Below the pieces are notes generated by a model. That model did no database searches, was not told the DNA's origin, and was given only the letters and a program-made list of their open reading frames with translations. Source: CALFUK01 sp964450495 (GTDB taxonomy: Bacteria; Bacteroidota; Bacteroidia; Chitinophagales; Saprospiraceae). From it: a DNA stretch of 64,000 bases. Location of the stretch: assembly GCA_964450495.1 (NCBI GenBank), contig CAYVFU010000005.1:30330-94329 (forward strand), read 5' to 3'. The position numbers and the translations under genes are program-made. Of the stretch, positions 35,923-47,500 are shown piece by piece (within the stretch, counting starts at the first letter, position 1; each line of letters begins with the position of its first letter).

Positions 35923-38301
35923 ATGGGAAATTATATAGGTAAATCAATTAAAAGAGTCGAGGACAAAAGATTCTTAACTGGTAAAGGCAATTATACAGAC
36001 GATATAATTTTGCCAAACCAAACATATGCATACTTGGTTCGTAGTCCGTATGCGCATGCTAATATTGTAAAATTGGATACATCTGCTGCTGAGAAGGCTG
36101 AAGGTGTCGTTCGCGTTTTTACTGGGAAGGAAATAGCTGCTGAAGAAATAGCAGGTGTCCCTTGTGGCTGGCAGGTTGATTTTAAAAATGGAGACACAAT
36201 GAAAGAGCCGCCTCATCCACTTTTGGTTGTTGATAAAGTCAAACATCTAGGGGATGCAGTTGCCATTGTAATCGCTGAATCCAAATCTGCTGCTAAAGAT
36301 GCAGCTGAGCTTGTGGACGTAGAATATGACGTTTTGGAAGCAGTTGTCGATCCCAAATTAGCTGCTCAAGCCGGTGCACCACAAGTTCATCCTGACTGTC
36401 CTAATAATATGTGTTTTGATTGGGAGCTTGGAAATTCTAAAGCAGAAGTGGATGAAGCAATGGCTTCAGCTCATCACATCACAAAATTAGAGTTTATCAA
36501 TCAAAGAGTGATTCCGAATGCTATGGAGCCACGGTCTGCAATAGGTGATTATCAAGAGTCCACAGATAAATATACCTTATATACCTCTTCACAAAATCCT
36601 CACTTAATAAGGTTGTTGATGTGCGCATTTGTGCTCGGTCTGCCTGAACATAAAGTGAGAGTCATTTCACCTGATGTTGGGGGAGGTTTTGGAAGTAAGA
36701 TATTCCATTATACAGAAGAGGCATTAGTGATTTGGTGTTCAAAAAAAATAGGAAGACCAGTCAAATGGACATCAGAAAGAAGTGAAGCATTTTTGACAGA
36801 TGCACATGGTAGAGATCACGTGACTGATGCAGAAATGGGATTCAATGCAGATGGAGAAATCGTCGGATTAAGAATTAAAACATTTGCGAATCTTGGAGCA
36901 TATCTATCAACATTTGCTCCAGCGGTACCAACTTATTTGCATGGCACACTTATGCAAGGCTTGTATACCACACCAAAAATAAATATAGATGTAACTGCCA
37001 CATTTACAAACACTACAGCAGTAGATGCTTATCGAGGTGCTGGACGACCAGAAGCAACATATTTGCTTGAGCGATTACTAGACCTTGCTGCTTTGGAGAT
37101 GAATATGGATCCAGCTGACTTAAGATTTAAAAATTTTATACCTCCATTTGATGGGGTAGAGCAAGAAGGGTACACGACACAAGTCGCACTGCAATACGAT
37201 AGTGGCAACTACGCAGGTGTTTTGAAAAGAGCGCTAGATATGGTTGGTTACGAAGATTTTAGAGCCGAACAAGCAGCACAATCTAATGGTAAAATTTTAG
37301 GTATCGGATTTTCTACCTATGTAGAAGCATGTGGTATCGCACCTTCCGCAGTAGTTGGAGCTCTTGGAGCAAGGGCAGGTCTTTATGAATCAGCACAAGT
37401 AAGAGTCCAGCCTACAGGCAAAGTGAGCGTGTATACAGGAGCACATTCACATGGACAAGGACATGAAACAACCTTTGCTCAAGTAGTAGCGGATCGGATG
37501 GGGATTCCATTGGAGGATGTAGACATCGTTCACGGTGATTCAGATTCAGTCGCTTTTGGAATGGGAACATATGGTTCAAGAAGCCTTGCCGTAGGAGGTA
37601 GTGCGATAGTGAAAAGTATAGATAAGGTTCTTGAAAAAGGAGCTAAAATTGCTGCTCATATGTTAGAAGCTAACCCTGACGATTTAGATTTTGCTGAAGG
37701 GAAGTGGACTGTAAAAGGAACAGATAAATCGGTTGCCTTTGGAGACGTTTCGCTAACGGCTTATGTGCCTCATAACTATCCAGAGGGTCTCGAACCAGGG
37801 ATGGATTTTTCAAGTTTTTATGATCCAGCAAATTTCACCTATCCATTTGGTGCACATGTTGCTATTGTTGAAATTGATAAAGAAACTGGTAAGGTAGAAT
37901 TAAAAAGATTTATTGCAGTTGATGATGTTGGAAATGTTATAAACCCCATGATAGTTGATGGACAAATTCACGGTGGACTTGCCCAAGGTATCGGACAGGC
38001 TTTATTCGAAGGCGCCATTTATGATGATACTGGCCAATTAATCAATGGGTCCTATATGGATTATTGCATGCCACGTGCTGATGATTTACCACTCTTCGAA
38101 GTGGACAGAACAGTAACGCCATGTCCACACAACCCTCTTGGAGTTAAAGGAGCAGGAGAAGCTGGATGTATCGGTGCGACACCAGCTGTTGTTAATGCAG
38201 TTATAGATGCACTTTGGAAAGCTGGACATAAAGTCAAAGATGTCAAAATGCCATTGACCTCAGAAAGAGTTTGGTCAGCAATGCAAACAAAACATGCCTA
38301 A
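35923..38301 (+). CDS. Molybdopterin-binding large subunit, form II CoxL-like (xanthine dehydrogenase family)
   Basis: A 792-residue catalytic subunit of a molybdenum hydroxylase (aldehyde oxidase / xanthine dehydrogenase family). Typical segments are GKSIKRVEDKRFLTGKGNY, GGGFGSKIFHYTEEAL, GAHSHGQGHETTFAQVVADR and GVKGAGEAGCIGATPAVVNA, where E746 is the expected catalytic glutamate. The active-site loop reads AYRGAGR (residues 369-375), the form II signature, not the AYxCSFR of true CO dehydrogenase with the Cu-binding cysteine. Aerobic CO oxidation is therefore doubtful and the substrate may be an aldehyde or aromatic/heterocyclic compound. It starts 31 bases after the fusion gene, in one operon. 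Confidence 0.93.
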   Translation: MGNYIGKSIKRVEDKRFLTGKGNYTDDIILPNQTYAYLVRSPYAHANIVKLDTSAAEKAEGVVRVFTGKEIAAEEIAGVPCGWQVDFKNGDTMKEPPHPLLVVDKVKHLGDAVAIVIAESKSAAKDAAELVDVEYDVLEAVVDPKLAAQAGAPQVHPDCPNNMCFDWELGNSKAEVDEAMASAHHITKLEFINQRVIPNAMEPRSAIGDYQESTDKYTLYTSSQNPHLIRLLMCAFVLGLPEHKVRVISPDVGGGFGSKIFHYTEEALVIWCSKKIGRPVKWTSERSEAFLTDAHGRDHVTDAEMGFNADGEIVGLRIKTFANLGAYLSTFAPAVPTYLHGTLMQGLYTTPKINIDVTATFTNTTAVDAYRGAGRPEATYLLERLLDLAALEMNMDPADLRFKNFIPPFDGVEQEGYTTQVALQYDSGNYAGVLKRALDMVGYEDFRAEQAAQSNGKILGIGFSTYVEACGIAPSAVVGALGARAGLYESAQVRVQPTGKVSVYTGAHSHGQGHETTFAQVVADRMGIPLEDVDIVHGDSDSVAFGMGTYGSRSLAVGGSAIVKSIDKVLEKGAKIAAHMLEANPDDLDFAEGKWTVKGTDKSVAFGDVSLTAYVPHNYPEGLEPGMDFSSFYDPANFTYPFGAHVAIVEIDKETGKVELKRFIAVDDVGNVINPMIVDGQIHGGLAQGIGQALFEGAIYDDTGQLINGSYMDYCMPRADDLPLFEVDRTVTPCPHNPLGVKGAGEAGCIGATPAVVNAVIDALWKAGHKVKDVKMPLTSERVWSAMQTKHA

Positions 38302-38327
38302 TTTTTAAAGTACAAATCAACATAAAT

Positions 38328-39173
38328 ATGATTCCTAGCAAATTCAATTATAGTAGAGCAACAAGTGTACAAGACGCTATTTCAAAATTAGGTGGAGAAG
38401 CTAAGCTACTAGCTGGTGGACACAGTTTGATACCTGCAATGAAACTCAGGTTAAATCAACCAACTGATTTGATAGATATATCTCGAATTGATACAATTAA
38501 GCAAATTACTGATGAAGCAGATTCTGTGCTTATAGGAGCGGGTGTTACCCATGGTGAAATTGCAAATTCTTCATTAGTTCGCAGTGCATGTGCTATGGTG
38601 AGCGATGGTGCTGCTCAAATTGGAGATATACAAGTTCGAAATAAAGGTACTATAGGGGGAAGTATAGCTCATGCAGATCCAGCAGCTGATTGGCCTGCAA
38701 TTATTATTGCCGCTGATGGAGTGATAATTCTAGAAGGTGCTGGAGGTAGTCGAGAAGTACCTGCCGCTAGTTTTTTTACTGGATTTTATGAGACAGCTTT
38801 GGAAGAGAATGAGATTATAACTGGAATTAGAATTCCAAAATTGAAATCAGGATCCTCGTCAAATTATGTGAAATTTGCGCAGCCAGCCTCTCGATTTGCT
38901 ATTGTCGGATGTGCTGTGGTAAAGAACCTTGATAGCGAAGGAGAGATTGGTAATATAAAGGTATCCATTACCGGTGTTTCAGAATTTGCATATCGAGATC
39001 ATGGGGTCGAAGATGAGTTGATGGGCAAACCTCTTACAGCAGAAGTAATAGAAAGTGCTGCTGCTAAAGCCGCAGAAAGCGTCGATGTCATGAGTGATCA
39101 TTATGCCTCAGAAGAATATAGAAAACATCTCGCTAAAGTCTATGTCAAAAAAGCACTTACTGAATTAATGTAA
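38328..39173 (+). CDS. FAD-binding medium subunit, CoxM-like
   Basis: A 281-residue FAD subunit of the molybdenum hydroxylase. The start is ATG 38328 (MIPSKFNYSRATSVQDAISK), 26 bases after the large-subunit stop; an upstream in-frame start would overlap that gene and adds no conserved residues. The flavin-binding motifs AGGHSLIPAMKLRL and TIGGSIAHADPAADWPA are clear. It completes a G/S-L-M three-gene operon. The accessory genes for sulfuration or cofactor insertion (xdhC/coxF, coxD, coxE types) are not present in the window, so maturation factors must be elsewhere. Confidence 0.92.
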   Translation: MIPSKFNYSRATSVQDAISKLGGEAKLLAGGHSLIPAMKLRLNQPTDLIDISRIDTIKQITDEADSVLIGAGVTHGEIANSSLVRSACAMVSDGAAQIGDIQVRNKGTIGGSIAHADPAADWPAIIIAADGVIILEGAGGSREVPAASFFTGFYETALEENEIITGIRIPKLKSGSSSNYVKFAQPASRFAIVGCAVVKNLDSEGEIGNIKVSITGVSEFAYRDHGVEDELMGKPLTAEVIESAAAKAAESVDVMSDHYASEEYRKHLAKVYVKKALTELM

Positions 39174-39182
39174 AAGGTACGA

Positions 39183-39695
39183 CTAAGTATTGACCCAAGA
39201 ATAAAGCAGGGCAGGAGCAGATAAACCATCAGGTGTAGACATAGTTTCTGTTAATAGTCTAGTTCCATTGTGCTTTTCATAGAATGATATGGCTTGTGCG
39301 TTTTCTTCAAATACCCATAAGTAATAGTTTTCGTCAATGAATTGGGCACAGTGAAGCATTGATTTTTGTAGCAATCGTTGACCTATCCCTTTTTGTCTGT
39401 AATCTGGGTGAACATGAAGATTGTCCAAGTAGTGACCAAATTTATCATGATAGTATAAGAAATGACAAGCAAAGCCAATCAACCGCTCGTCAAACTTTGC
39501 CGTAATTATGATCATAGATGCTTCTTTCTTTTCAAATCTTTTTTGCCACACATTAAGTCTTTCTTCCTCTGCGTGGTTGTCGAGATAGTCATCAGATAAT
39601 ATTCCTCGATAAAATACTTGCCAACTTAACGCATGAAGTTTTGCCAAGGCATTCATGTCATCATGTCCCCCATATTGATAGCGAATCTTTTTCAC
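39183..39695 (-). CDS. GNAT family N-acetyltransferase
   Basis: A 170-residue acetyltransferase. Motif A is HVHPDYRQKGIGQRLLQKSM, and the C-terminal part WVFEENAQAISFYEKHNG is the classic motif B with FYEK. The N-terminus (YQYGGHDDMNALAKLHALSWQVFYRG) matches RimI-type or aminoglycoside-like GNAT proteins. The acceptor substrate is unknown. It converges on the cox-like operon with a gap of nine bases. Confidence 0.88.
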   Translation of the reverse strand: MKKIRYQYGGHDDMNALAKLHALSWQVFYRGILSDDYLDNHAEEERLNVWQKRFEKKEASMIIITAKFDERLIGFACHFLYYHDKFGHYLDNLHVHPDYRQKGIGQRLLQKSMLHCAQFIDENYYLWVFEENAQAISFYEKHNGTRLLTETMSTPDGLSAPALLYSWVNT

Positions 39696-40005
39696 ATCTG
39701 AAAGTTAATGTAAATTTTTTGATAGATTCATTAAAGAATAATTGATGCTTGATTAAGTATTTAGTCAAATGAAGATGGACTTTGCAATAATAAATTGACT
39801 AGGTATTACGGTTGTTGGTGCTAGACTCCTCACAGAATCATGTATATCTGATTCAGATCTGGAGATTAACAGATTTTTAAAGAGCTTAGTTAATATTGTG
39901 TAAATATCTAAAAATTTGGATTTGAAAGAATATAATGTCGGTTATATAGGTGTGTGCAGAATATTAATTTAGAGTTCTGCTCTTATAAACTAAATTTGAT
40001 TAAAG
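39696..40005. other. Intergenic region between divergent genes
   Basis: 310 bases with no gene. It holds a 13-bp palindrome ATCTGATTCAGAT at 39846-39858 that might be an operator. No clear TAnnTTTG element or RNA gene was found. Confidence 0.5.
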
Positions 40006-40392
40006 ATGAAACACTTAAAAATATTAATAACAAGTATCATGTTCCTTGGGATTATTGGATCCGCAAGTGCACAGTATTGCCCAAGTCCAAGAATTGGGTT
40101 TAACAATACAGCTGGATTAGGCACAAGCTCATTTTATAATGCATCTTTTGCATCTAATTCATTAAGTATATATAGATCCAATTTCTATAATACGCTAAAT
40201 CAAGGTTATAGATCTGGTAGGTTAACACTTAATGAAGTCAGGTCATTAGAACTAGATTTTGATAGATTGGCTACTGAAATACGATGGGCCTATGCCGACA
40301 GAAGATTATCTTTCTCAGAAAGATCCAGAATTGATTTGTACAAAGACCGCTTAGAAAGAAAATTGTATAGAGACTGGAACGATGCGGTATAA
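40006..40392 (+). CDS. Small secreted protein of unknown function
   Basis: A 128-residue protein with signal peptide MKHLKILITSIMFLGIIGSASAQ. The mature part is Ser/Asn/Tyr-rich near its start (NNTAGLGTSSFYNASFASN), then helical and basic: RSGRLTLNEVRSLELDFDRLATEIRWAYADRRLSFSERSRIDLYKDRLERKLYRDW. The [RK]-L-[ST]-x-x-E-x-x-x-[IL] pattern occurs twice, at RLTLNEVRSL and RLSFSERSRI, which resembles the repeated hairpins of DUF4148-like or other small stress-related envelope proteins. I do not recognise a named family. A terminator follows 21 bases after the stop. Confidence 0.7.
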   Translation: MKHLKILITSIMFLGIIGSASAQYCPSPRIGFNNTAGLGTSSFYNASFASNSLSIYRSNFYNTLNQGYRSGRLTLNEVRSLELDFDRLATEIRWAYADRRLSFSERSRIDLYKDRLERKLYRDWNDAV

Positions 40393-40413
40393 GCAAACTT
40401 AGCTAAGCTGCAT

Positions 40414-40450
40414 AAAAGCAACTCTTAATGGCAGGAGTTGCTTTTTTTTA
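40414..40450 (+). terminator. Intrinsic terminator
   Basis: AGCAACTC (40417-40424) pairs with GAGTTGCT (40435-40442), the stem extends with flanking A and T bases, and a T-run follows (40442-40449). It ends the small secreted-protein gene. Confidence 0.8.
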
Positions 40451-40462
40451 TTAAACAGGCTA

Positions 40463-40786
40463 CTATTTTTTGATCTGATGGTCGTATACTTTGACGTCCC
40501 CCCAGATATGTTTATGTGATTGAATGAAATCTAAGTGAATCGGATCAGTATTTTGGTAAACATGGTGTTGTTCTACAGAATCAAAAAAACTAGTTGCAGC
40601 ATAATCATAACTACTATCAACGACATCTCTATCAGGAATGTCAAGTGGAGTTCCCCAAAAAAAGCCACTGGAATTGCTAGAAGTGCCAAGCTTTCTCAGA
40701 CCATCTTCAAATGATTTTCGCTCCTGATCAGTGGTTCCTTCATTTAACCAAAAGTAAACTGTATGTATGAAAATTGCTTTAGTCAT
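40463..40786 (-). CDS. Dabb (stress-responsive alpha/beta barrel) domain protein
   Basis: A 107-residue single-domain protein of the Dabb family (PF07876). Markers are IHTVYFWLNEGTTDQERKSFEDGLRKL at the N-terminus, DYAATSFFDSVEQHHVYQNTDPIHLDFI in the middle and a conserved VYDH end. The ferredoxin-like fold dimerises; members include plant stress proteins and small cyclases. A specific reaction cannot be named. It begins ten bases after the zinc-ribbon gene on the minus strand, so the two are likely co-transcribed. Confidence 0.88.
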   Translation of the reverse strand: MTKAIFIHTVYFWLNEGTTDQERKSFEDGLRKLGTSSNSSGFFWGTPLDIPDRDVVDSSYDYAATSFFDSVEQHHVYQNTDPIHLDFIQSHKHIWGDVKVYDHQIKK

Positions 40787-40796
40787 AGTCTAGGAT

Positions 40797-41156
40797 TTAA
40801 TCAACGTATTTTTGTCTCTCGACTAATGCCAACATATTATTCTCAAGTTCTAAATACCCTTGATCATAACAGAAAAAATACTCATTGCCAGATCTTGTAG
40901 CATAAATATTGGTGAAGTAACTAAATCTGAACCCCTCTTTTTCTAATTGCTCTCTTGAAATTTTTGCCTTGCCTTTAGGATTAAGTTTTGCCAGTATCCT
41001 TCTGTTCTTTCTAAGTATATTATTAATGTTCCTCATAAAGTTAGTACTGTCAGAGTTTAGTCTATTGTTATAAGATGACCGACAAGAATCCGAGCAGAAT
41101 TTTTTGTCAATTCTACCTTGGATTGCGTCGCCACATTCTTTGCATTTACTTTTCAT
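40797..41156 (-). CDS. Zinc-ribbon protein of unknown function
   Basis: A 119-residue protein with an N-terminal zinc ribbon C5-x2-C8 ... C21-x3-C25 (KCKECGD ... FCSDSCRSSYNNR), a short basic linker (LRKNRRILAKLNPKGKAK) and an ISREQLEKEGFRFSYFTNIY segment followed by aromatic-rich strands. Small proteins of this shape are frequent in Bacteroidota, annotated as hypothetical. The pattern of ribbon plus basic helix suggests nucleic-acid binding, but that is inference. Confidence 0.78.
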   Translation of the reverse strand: MKSKCKECGDAIQGRIDKKFCSDSCRSSYNNRLNSDSTNFMRNINNILRKNRRILAKLNPKGKAKISREQLEKEGFRFSYFTNIYATRSGNEYFFCYDQGYLELENNMLALVERQKYVD

Positions 41157-41545
41157 TTGACAAACTTGTTTATCTAAGTTATAAAATGCTTTGGAATATG
41201 TTCTAATGATTTTTCATATACTGATAGGTATATTTCAATATAAGGAAATAAAAATGATAGATATTCTAAAATAATTGATATTTAAGGTGAAAAAATTTAT
41301 ATTAACTATAATTTATATGAATGTTCTTCATATACGTGATTCATATTCAATTACTTAATATTAATATATATTATAATGTGAAATCAATTGTATATCATAT
41401 TTATACATGTTATAAAAATATTTAATATAAAAAATACCTCTCTCTAGTTCTTTACTCCGATAATAAACAGCGACTTTTATTCTTATATCCAAGAAAATCA
41501 AGGTTTTACAATTGATTCGTCAGTTTTAATTTACTTGGTTATCTG
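41157..41545. other. AT-rich intergenic leader of the 4634-aa gene
   Basis: 389 bases without a gene, very AT-rich from 41200 to 41440. It holds an 8-bp hairpin (TATATGAA 41314-41321 with TTCATATA 41327-41334, five-base loop) and the heptamer CCGATAA at 41457-41463. No TAnnTTTG element was found. Confidence 0.5.
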
Positions 41546-44500
41546 ATGAAAAGCCATATAAATCCTGAGAAGCAGATAGTGATTTTTAAAAAATTAAATT
41601 CTTTAAAGCTAATTCTTTTAGCTTTTTTCCTAGTTTGTTCTGCATACACGACGAGCTATTCACAAGCTATGTGTGATATTCCTGCAGAGGGATATGCACT
41701 AATATGTGGTAATGCCTCATACTTTACAGTACCTACTGATGGTTCACCAATAATGGAGTGTATGACATTCCTAGGTGGTGCAGCATTTACACCAGATTGT
41801 GAAGCTTCCGGATTTGATCCATCAACTGGTTTATATTACACTTTCATAGGTTCTGATTTATATGCAATTGATACCAGTCTTCCTTGTGGGACAGATAATG
41901 TGACACTAATTAGTTCTAATACATTCCCCGGTAACCCAATGGGGGCTACAATCGGCATTTCAGGGGGCATGCCAGTTCTGTATGTTATTGACGATAGTAT
42001 TCCTTCAATTTTATATGAAATTGATCCGGCTACTGGAACAGTGATTTCCACCTTACAGCTATTGCCAGTCTTTTTTGGTATTGGTACGTTGACAAGTATA
42101 GGCTTTGACCCAGTAAGTGGTTTGCTATTTGGTATAAATCCAGTTTTGGACGTTCTATTCAGAATTGATTTGACAACAGGTGAAATAATTCCCTGTGTGC
42201 CTACAAATCCAGCTTCTTTTCAACCCTTTCCATTTGAAATTGACGGATTAAGTTTTGGTCCAGATGGTACTGCATACTTCGAAGGAGAAACAGGAGATAC
42301 TCCGCCAGATAGAGTTGTATACGCAGTCACAATTCCTGCAATCTTAAGTCCTATGGATTGTTTTGCAGCAGGTGTCATTTCTGCTCCTATGGTAGTTGCT
42401 GATTATGAGTCAACTATGGGGGATTTGAATACTTTAGCTTTTAATGGAACAGCTTGTCTGCAGCAATGCGATCTTCTTGAATGTGAAATTACAAATGTCA
42501 TCGATGCTCAATGTGATGATTCTGCAGATGGAAGTGCCACAGTAACAGCGCTGAATGGCACAGCTCCTTTCGTTTATTCTTGGGACAATGGAGAAACAAC
42601 ACAAACAGCTACCATGTTGACTGCTGGGCCTCACACCGTTACAGTGATAGATGCCTTTATGTGCGAGTTGATTTGCGATGTTGTTATAGATGGACCAGCT
42701 AATCCACTTTCATGCGTCATAAATCTTGAACAAGAGATATTGTGCAATGGACAATCCACAGGTGCTTTAACAGTGACGATCATGAATGGCACAGCTCCAT
42801 TCGATATCGTTTGGTCCAACGGTTTGACTACAGCCACAATTGATAATTTACCAATTGGTGACTATACAGCAGATGTAACAGATGCAAATGGATGCACAAC
42901 CTCTTGCACGTTTACTTTAGTAGAACCTCCAGCTATAATTTGTGAAGATGTAACTGTTAACTCAAATGTTTCTTGCAACGGGTTCAGTGATGGTTCTGCC
43001 ACTATAACAGTATCTGGAGGAACACCACCATTTACCTATGCATGGCCAAGTGGCGAAACTACTGAAACTGCTACAATGCTTGAGGCTGGTATCAATTTAG
43101 TTACCGTTACAGATAGTAATAATTGTGAAACTGAATGTATCGCTATAATAAATGAACCTCTGCAATTAACTTGTTCTGTCACCTTAATACAAGATGCTGA
43201 ATGTAGTGGAGACGAGACTGGTTCTGCCGAGGCCGTGCCTTCAGAAGGAACGGCGCCATATACATTCTTATGGGATAATGGAGAAACAACTGCGATAGCA
43301 ACGATGTTGCAAGCAGGAGAACGGTTTGTTACAGTAACTGATGTAAATTTATGTGAAACTGTTTGTAGCATAACAATCTCAGAAGTTTCGGATATAGTTT
43401 GTATGACAGAGCTTATTCAGAATGTCAGTTGTAATGGTGACACTGATGGCTCTGCAACAGTGACAACCACTGGAGCTGTTTTACCAGTGACCTACCTTTG
43501 GAGTAATGGTGAAACTACAGAAACTGCTGTCAATTTACCGGCAGGTCTAACAACAGTCACCGTAACTGATGCTAATGATTGCGCAGTGATTTGTGATATC
43601 ATGATTTCAGAACCACCAGGATTACTTTGTGAAGTTATGGTCGTATCCGAAATCCTTTGTTTTGGCGATGCTAATGGTGAGGCAACTGTTACAGCCACAG
43701 GAGGAACCGGTCCTTATACTTATTTGTGGGATAATGGTCAGACAACGCAAACTGCTGTTAATCTTGCCGCAGGAGTGGCAATAGTTACAGTGACAGATGC
43801 AAATGGCTGTACAACTGAATGTCAAATAGAATTAATCTCACCTCTAGAGCTTACTTGTGATATTACTCTTGAAAATAATGTCACATGCTTTGGATTTGTT
43901 GAAGGTTCTGCTACTGCCGAACCTTCAGGTGGAACAAGCCCATTTACCTATTCCTGGTCTAACGGAGAAGCAACTCAAACAGCAGTAGCACTTGCAGCAG
44001 GAGAACAAATGGTTACTGTGACAGATGCAAATATGTGTGAAACCGTTTGTAGCATAACAATTACAGAACCGGAAGAACTCTTATGCAGCACCGTCCTAAT
44101 AAATGATGTTTTTTGCCAAGGAGAATCAACTGGTTCAGCACAAGTTGTTCCTGAAGGAGGTACTGCGCCCTTTACTTATTTATGGGATAACGGAGAAACC
44201 ACTCAGACTGCAACAATGTTAAATGCCGGATTGCATACAGTGACAGTTGTTGACGCAAATATGTGCGAAACTTCTTGCGACATAACAATAGACGAACTAT
44301 CCTTACTTGAATGTGCTGTTGTTCTCGATAACCCTATTCTTTGTGTTGGGGATATGTCTGGTTCAGTGACTGCACAAGTTGTTGGAGGGTTAATGCCTTT
44401 TACATATATGTGGTCTAATGGAGAAGTAACACAAACCATAATGAACCTTGGTCCAGGTACATACGACGTGACCGTGACTGATGATAATGGTTGTACGACT

Positions 44501-47500
44501 GAATGCAGTATAATCTTAGAAGAACCACCAATTTTAACTTGTACTATAGATTTAGATCTTGGAGTTTTATGTTTTGGTGATGAAAATGGTTCTGCAACAA
44601 TAACACCAGAAGGAGGTATTCCAGGTTATACTTTCCTTTGGGATAATGGAGAAACAACGGCAACAGCTACGATGCTTTCAGGTGGAATGCACACGGCTAC
44701 AGTAACAGATGCCAACGATTGTACAACAGAATGTACAATAGAAATACCTAGCCCAGACGAATTGATTTGTACGATCGACCTAGACAGTCCAATTGTATGT
44801 TTTGGAGATACAAATGGATCTGCTACAGCTAGTGTTGTTGGAGGTACTCCTGATTATACATATTTATGGAGTAATGGAGAAACAACTGAATCAGCAACTA
44901 TGCTCCCTCCAGGTCTGAATACGCTAACTGTTACTGACATAAACGGTTGCATGACAACTTGTACAATAGAATTAATAGAACCACTAGAATTAACTTGTGA
45001 GATTACACTCATTAGTGATGTCGTCTGTGCTGGAGAATCTAATGGAAGTGCCATGGTAGTGACAACCAATGGTGTTGCGCCATTTACATATTTATGGGAC
45101 AATGGAGAAACTACCCAAACGGCTACAATGCTTTCAGCTGGTTTAAGGCAAGTAACTGTTACTGATGCAGATGGTTGTATGACAATGTGCTCACTTATGA
45201 TTGAAGATCAAGAGCCACTTTTTTGTCGTATAGTCTTAGTAAATAATGTGACATGTAGTTTAGGAGCAGATGGAGCTGCCGATGCTTTCGCAACTGGTGG
45301 AGTTGAACCATATATATTTAGTTGGCCAAGTGGTGAAATTGGCCCTCAAGCCGTAATGTTGCAGGCTGGTTTAAATACGGTTACAGTCACTGACGCAAAT
45401 AACTGCGTCTCAACCTGTGAAATTCTGATAACTGAGCCACCTTTATTTGAATGTAATACAACATTGCAAAATGGGGTAGATTGTTTTGGTGATTCTAACG
45501 GTAGTGCGCTAGTTGCTGCTACTGGTGGAAATGCAGGATATACATATCTTTGGGATAATGGTGAGACTACGCCTATTGCAACTATGCTTTCTGCTGGTTT
45601 ACGATCGGTCACAGTTACTGATGCAGAAAATTGTGAAATTGTATGTGACATAGACATCCCTTCACCAGATGAATTAACGTGTGATATAACTTTAATAAAT
45701 GATATAAGCTGTTTTGGAGCAAATGATGGTTCTGCTACAGTTAATCCCGTTGGTGGTACTCCTGATTTTACCTATTTATGGAGTACTGGTGAAACCACCC
45801 AAACCGCAGTTGCTTTAGTACCAGGATTGAATTCTGTAACCGTGACTGATATGAATGGTTGTGAAACATCATGCGACATTACTATAGCAGAACCATTGGA
45901 GTTTACGTGTACAGTAGCTTTGGTCAGTAATGTTTTATGTGCAGGAGATACAAACGGTAGTGCAACTGCAGTACCCATGAACGGAATTGCACCTTATACT
46001 TACCTATGGGATAATGGTGAAACCACTGCGACAGCATCCATGCTTTCTGGAGGAGGACACACTGTTACGATTACAGACGCTACAAGTTGTACTACTATGT
46101 GTGATATAGATATAATGGATCAGTCTACACTTGATTGTACAGTAACTTTGGTAAATAATGTTAGTTGTTTTGGATTTACTGATGGCTCAGCTACAGCAAT
46201 GCCAACTGGAGGAAATCCACCATATAATTATATTTGGGATAATGGAGAAATTACTCAAACAGCAGTCATGTTGGATGTCGGTCTCCATACGGTTACTGTT
46301 AATGATATTAATGATTGTGGATCTACTTGTACAATAGAAATTTTAGAACCAGCTTTGTTAGAATGTACAGTTGCTTTGGAAAACGATATTACTTGTTTTG
46401 GATTCAATGATGGATCTGCTACAGTGACGGCTACAGGTGGTACGCCAATGTATACCTACTTATGGGCAGATGGACAAACTACAGAAACAGCAGTCGGATT
46501 GGCTCCAGGAACACAATCTGTTACAGTAACAGATGCCAATAATTGCGAAACAATCTGTGAAATAATTATAGCAGAACCAGAAGAATTAACATGCTCAATA
46601 GACCTAATTAATGATGTAAGTTGTTTTGGAGCTAATGACGGTTCTGCAACTGTAGTTCCAGCAGGTGGAACTCCAGACTACACAATCTTATGGGATGATG
46701 GTCAAACAACATCCACAGCAGTTGGATTAACTCCAGGGCCTCATACCGCAACTGTCACTGATTTGAATGGTTGCATAACTACGTGCGATATAATAATAGC
46801 AGAACCATTAGAGTTTACATGTACTGTTGACTTAGTAAACAATGTTCTATGTGCCGGTGATACTAATGGTAGTGCAACTGCAGTCCCTATGAACGGCATT
46901 TCTCCATTTACTTATTTGTGGGATAATGGAGAAACTACAGAAACAGCAGTTATGCTTTCTGGCGGAGGACATACTGTTACCATTACAGACGCAACTAATT
47001 GTACGACCATTTGCGATATCCAAATTATGGATCAATCAACACTTGACTGTACAGTAGCGTTAGTTAACAATGTCAGTTGTTTTGGTTTTACGGATGGTTC
47101 AGCTACAGCAACACCCACAGGTGGAAGTCCACCTTACAGTTACATATGGGATAATGGAGAGACTACCCAAACAGCAGTTATGCTGGCAGCCGGTCCTCAT
47201 ACTGTTACAGTGAATGATCTTAATGATTGTGGGTCGACGTGTACTATCGAAATATTAGAACCAGCATTACTTGAATGTATGGTTGTCTTGGAAAATGACA
47301 TTACTTGTTTTGGATTTAATGATGGTTCTGCAACAGTCACACCTACTGGTGGAACACCTGAATATTCAATATTGTGGGATGACGGACAAACGACATTAAC
47401 TGCTGCTGGATTAACTCCAGGGACACATACAGTGACAGTAACTGACGCTAACGGATGCCAAACAGATTGTGAAATTTTCATTGTTGAACCGCCAGAATTA

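Noticed and set aside
35923..38301. Calling the large subunit a true aerobic CO dehydrogenase
   Set aside because: The active loop is AYRGAGR instead of the cysteine-containing form I motif.
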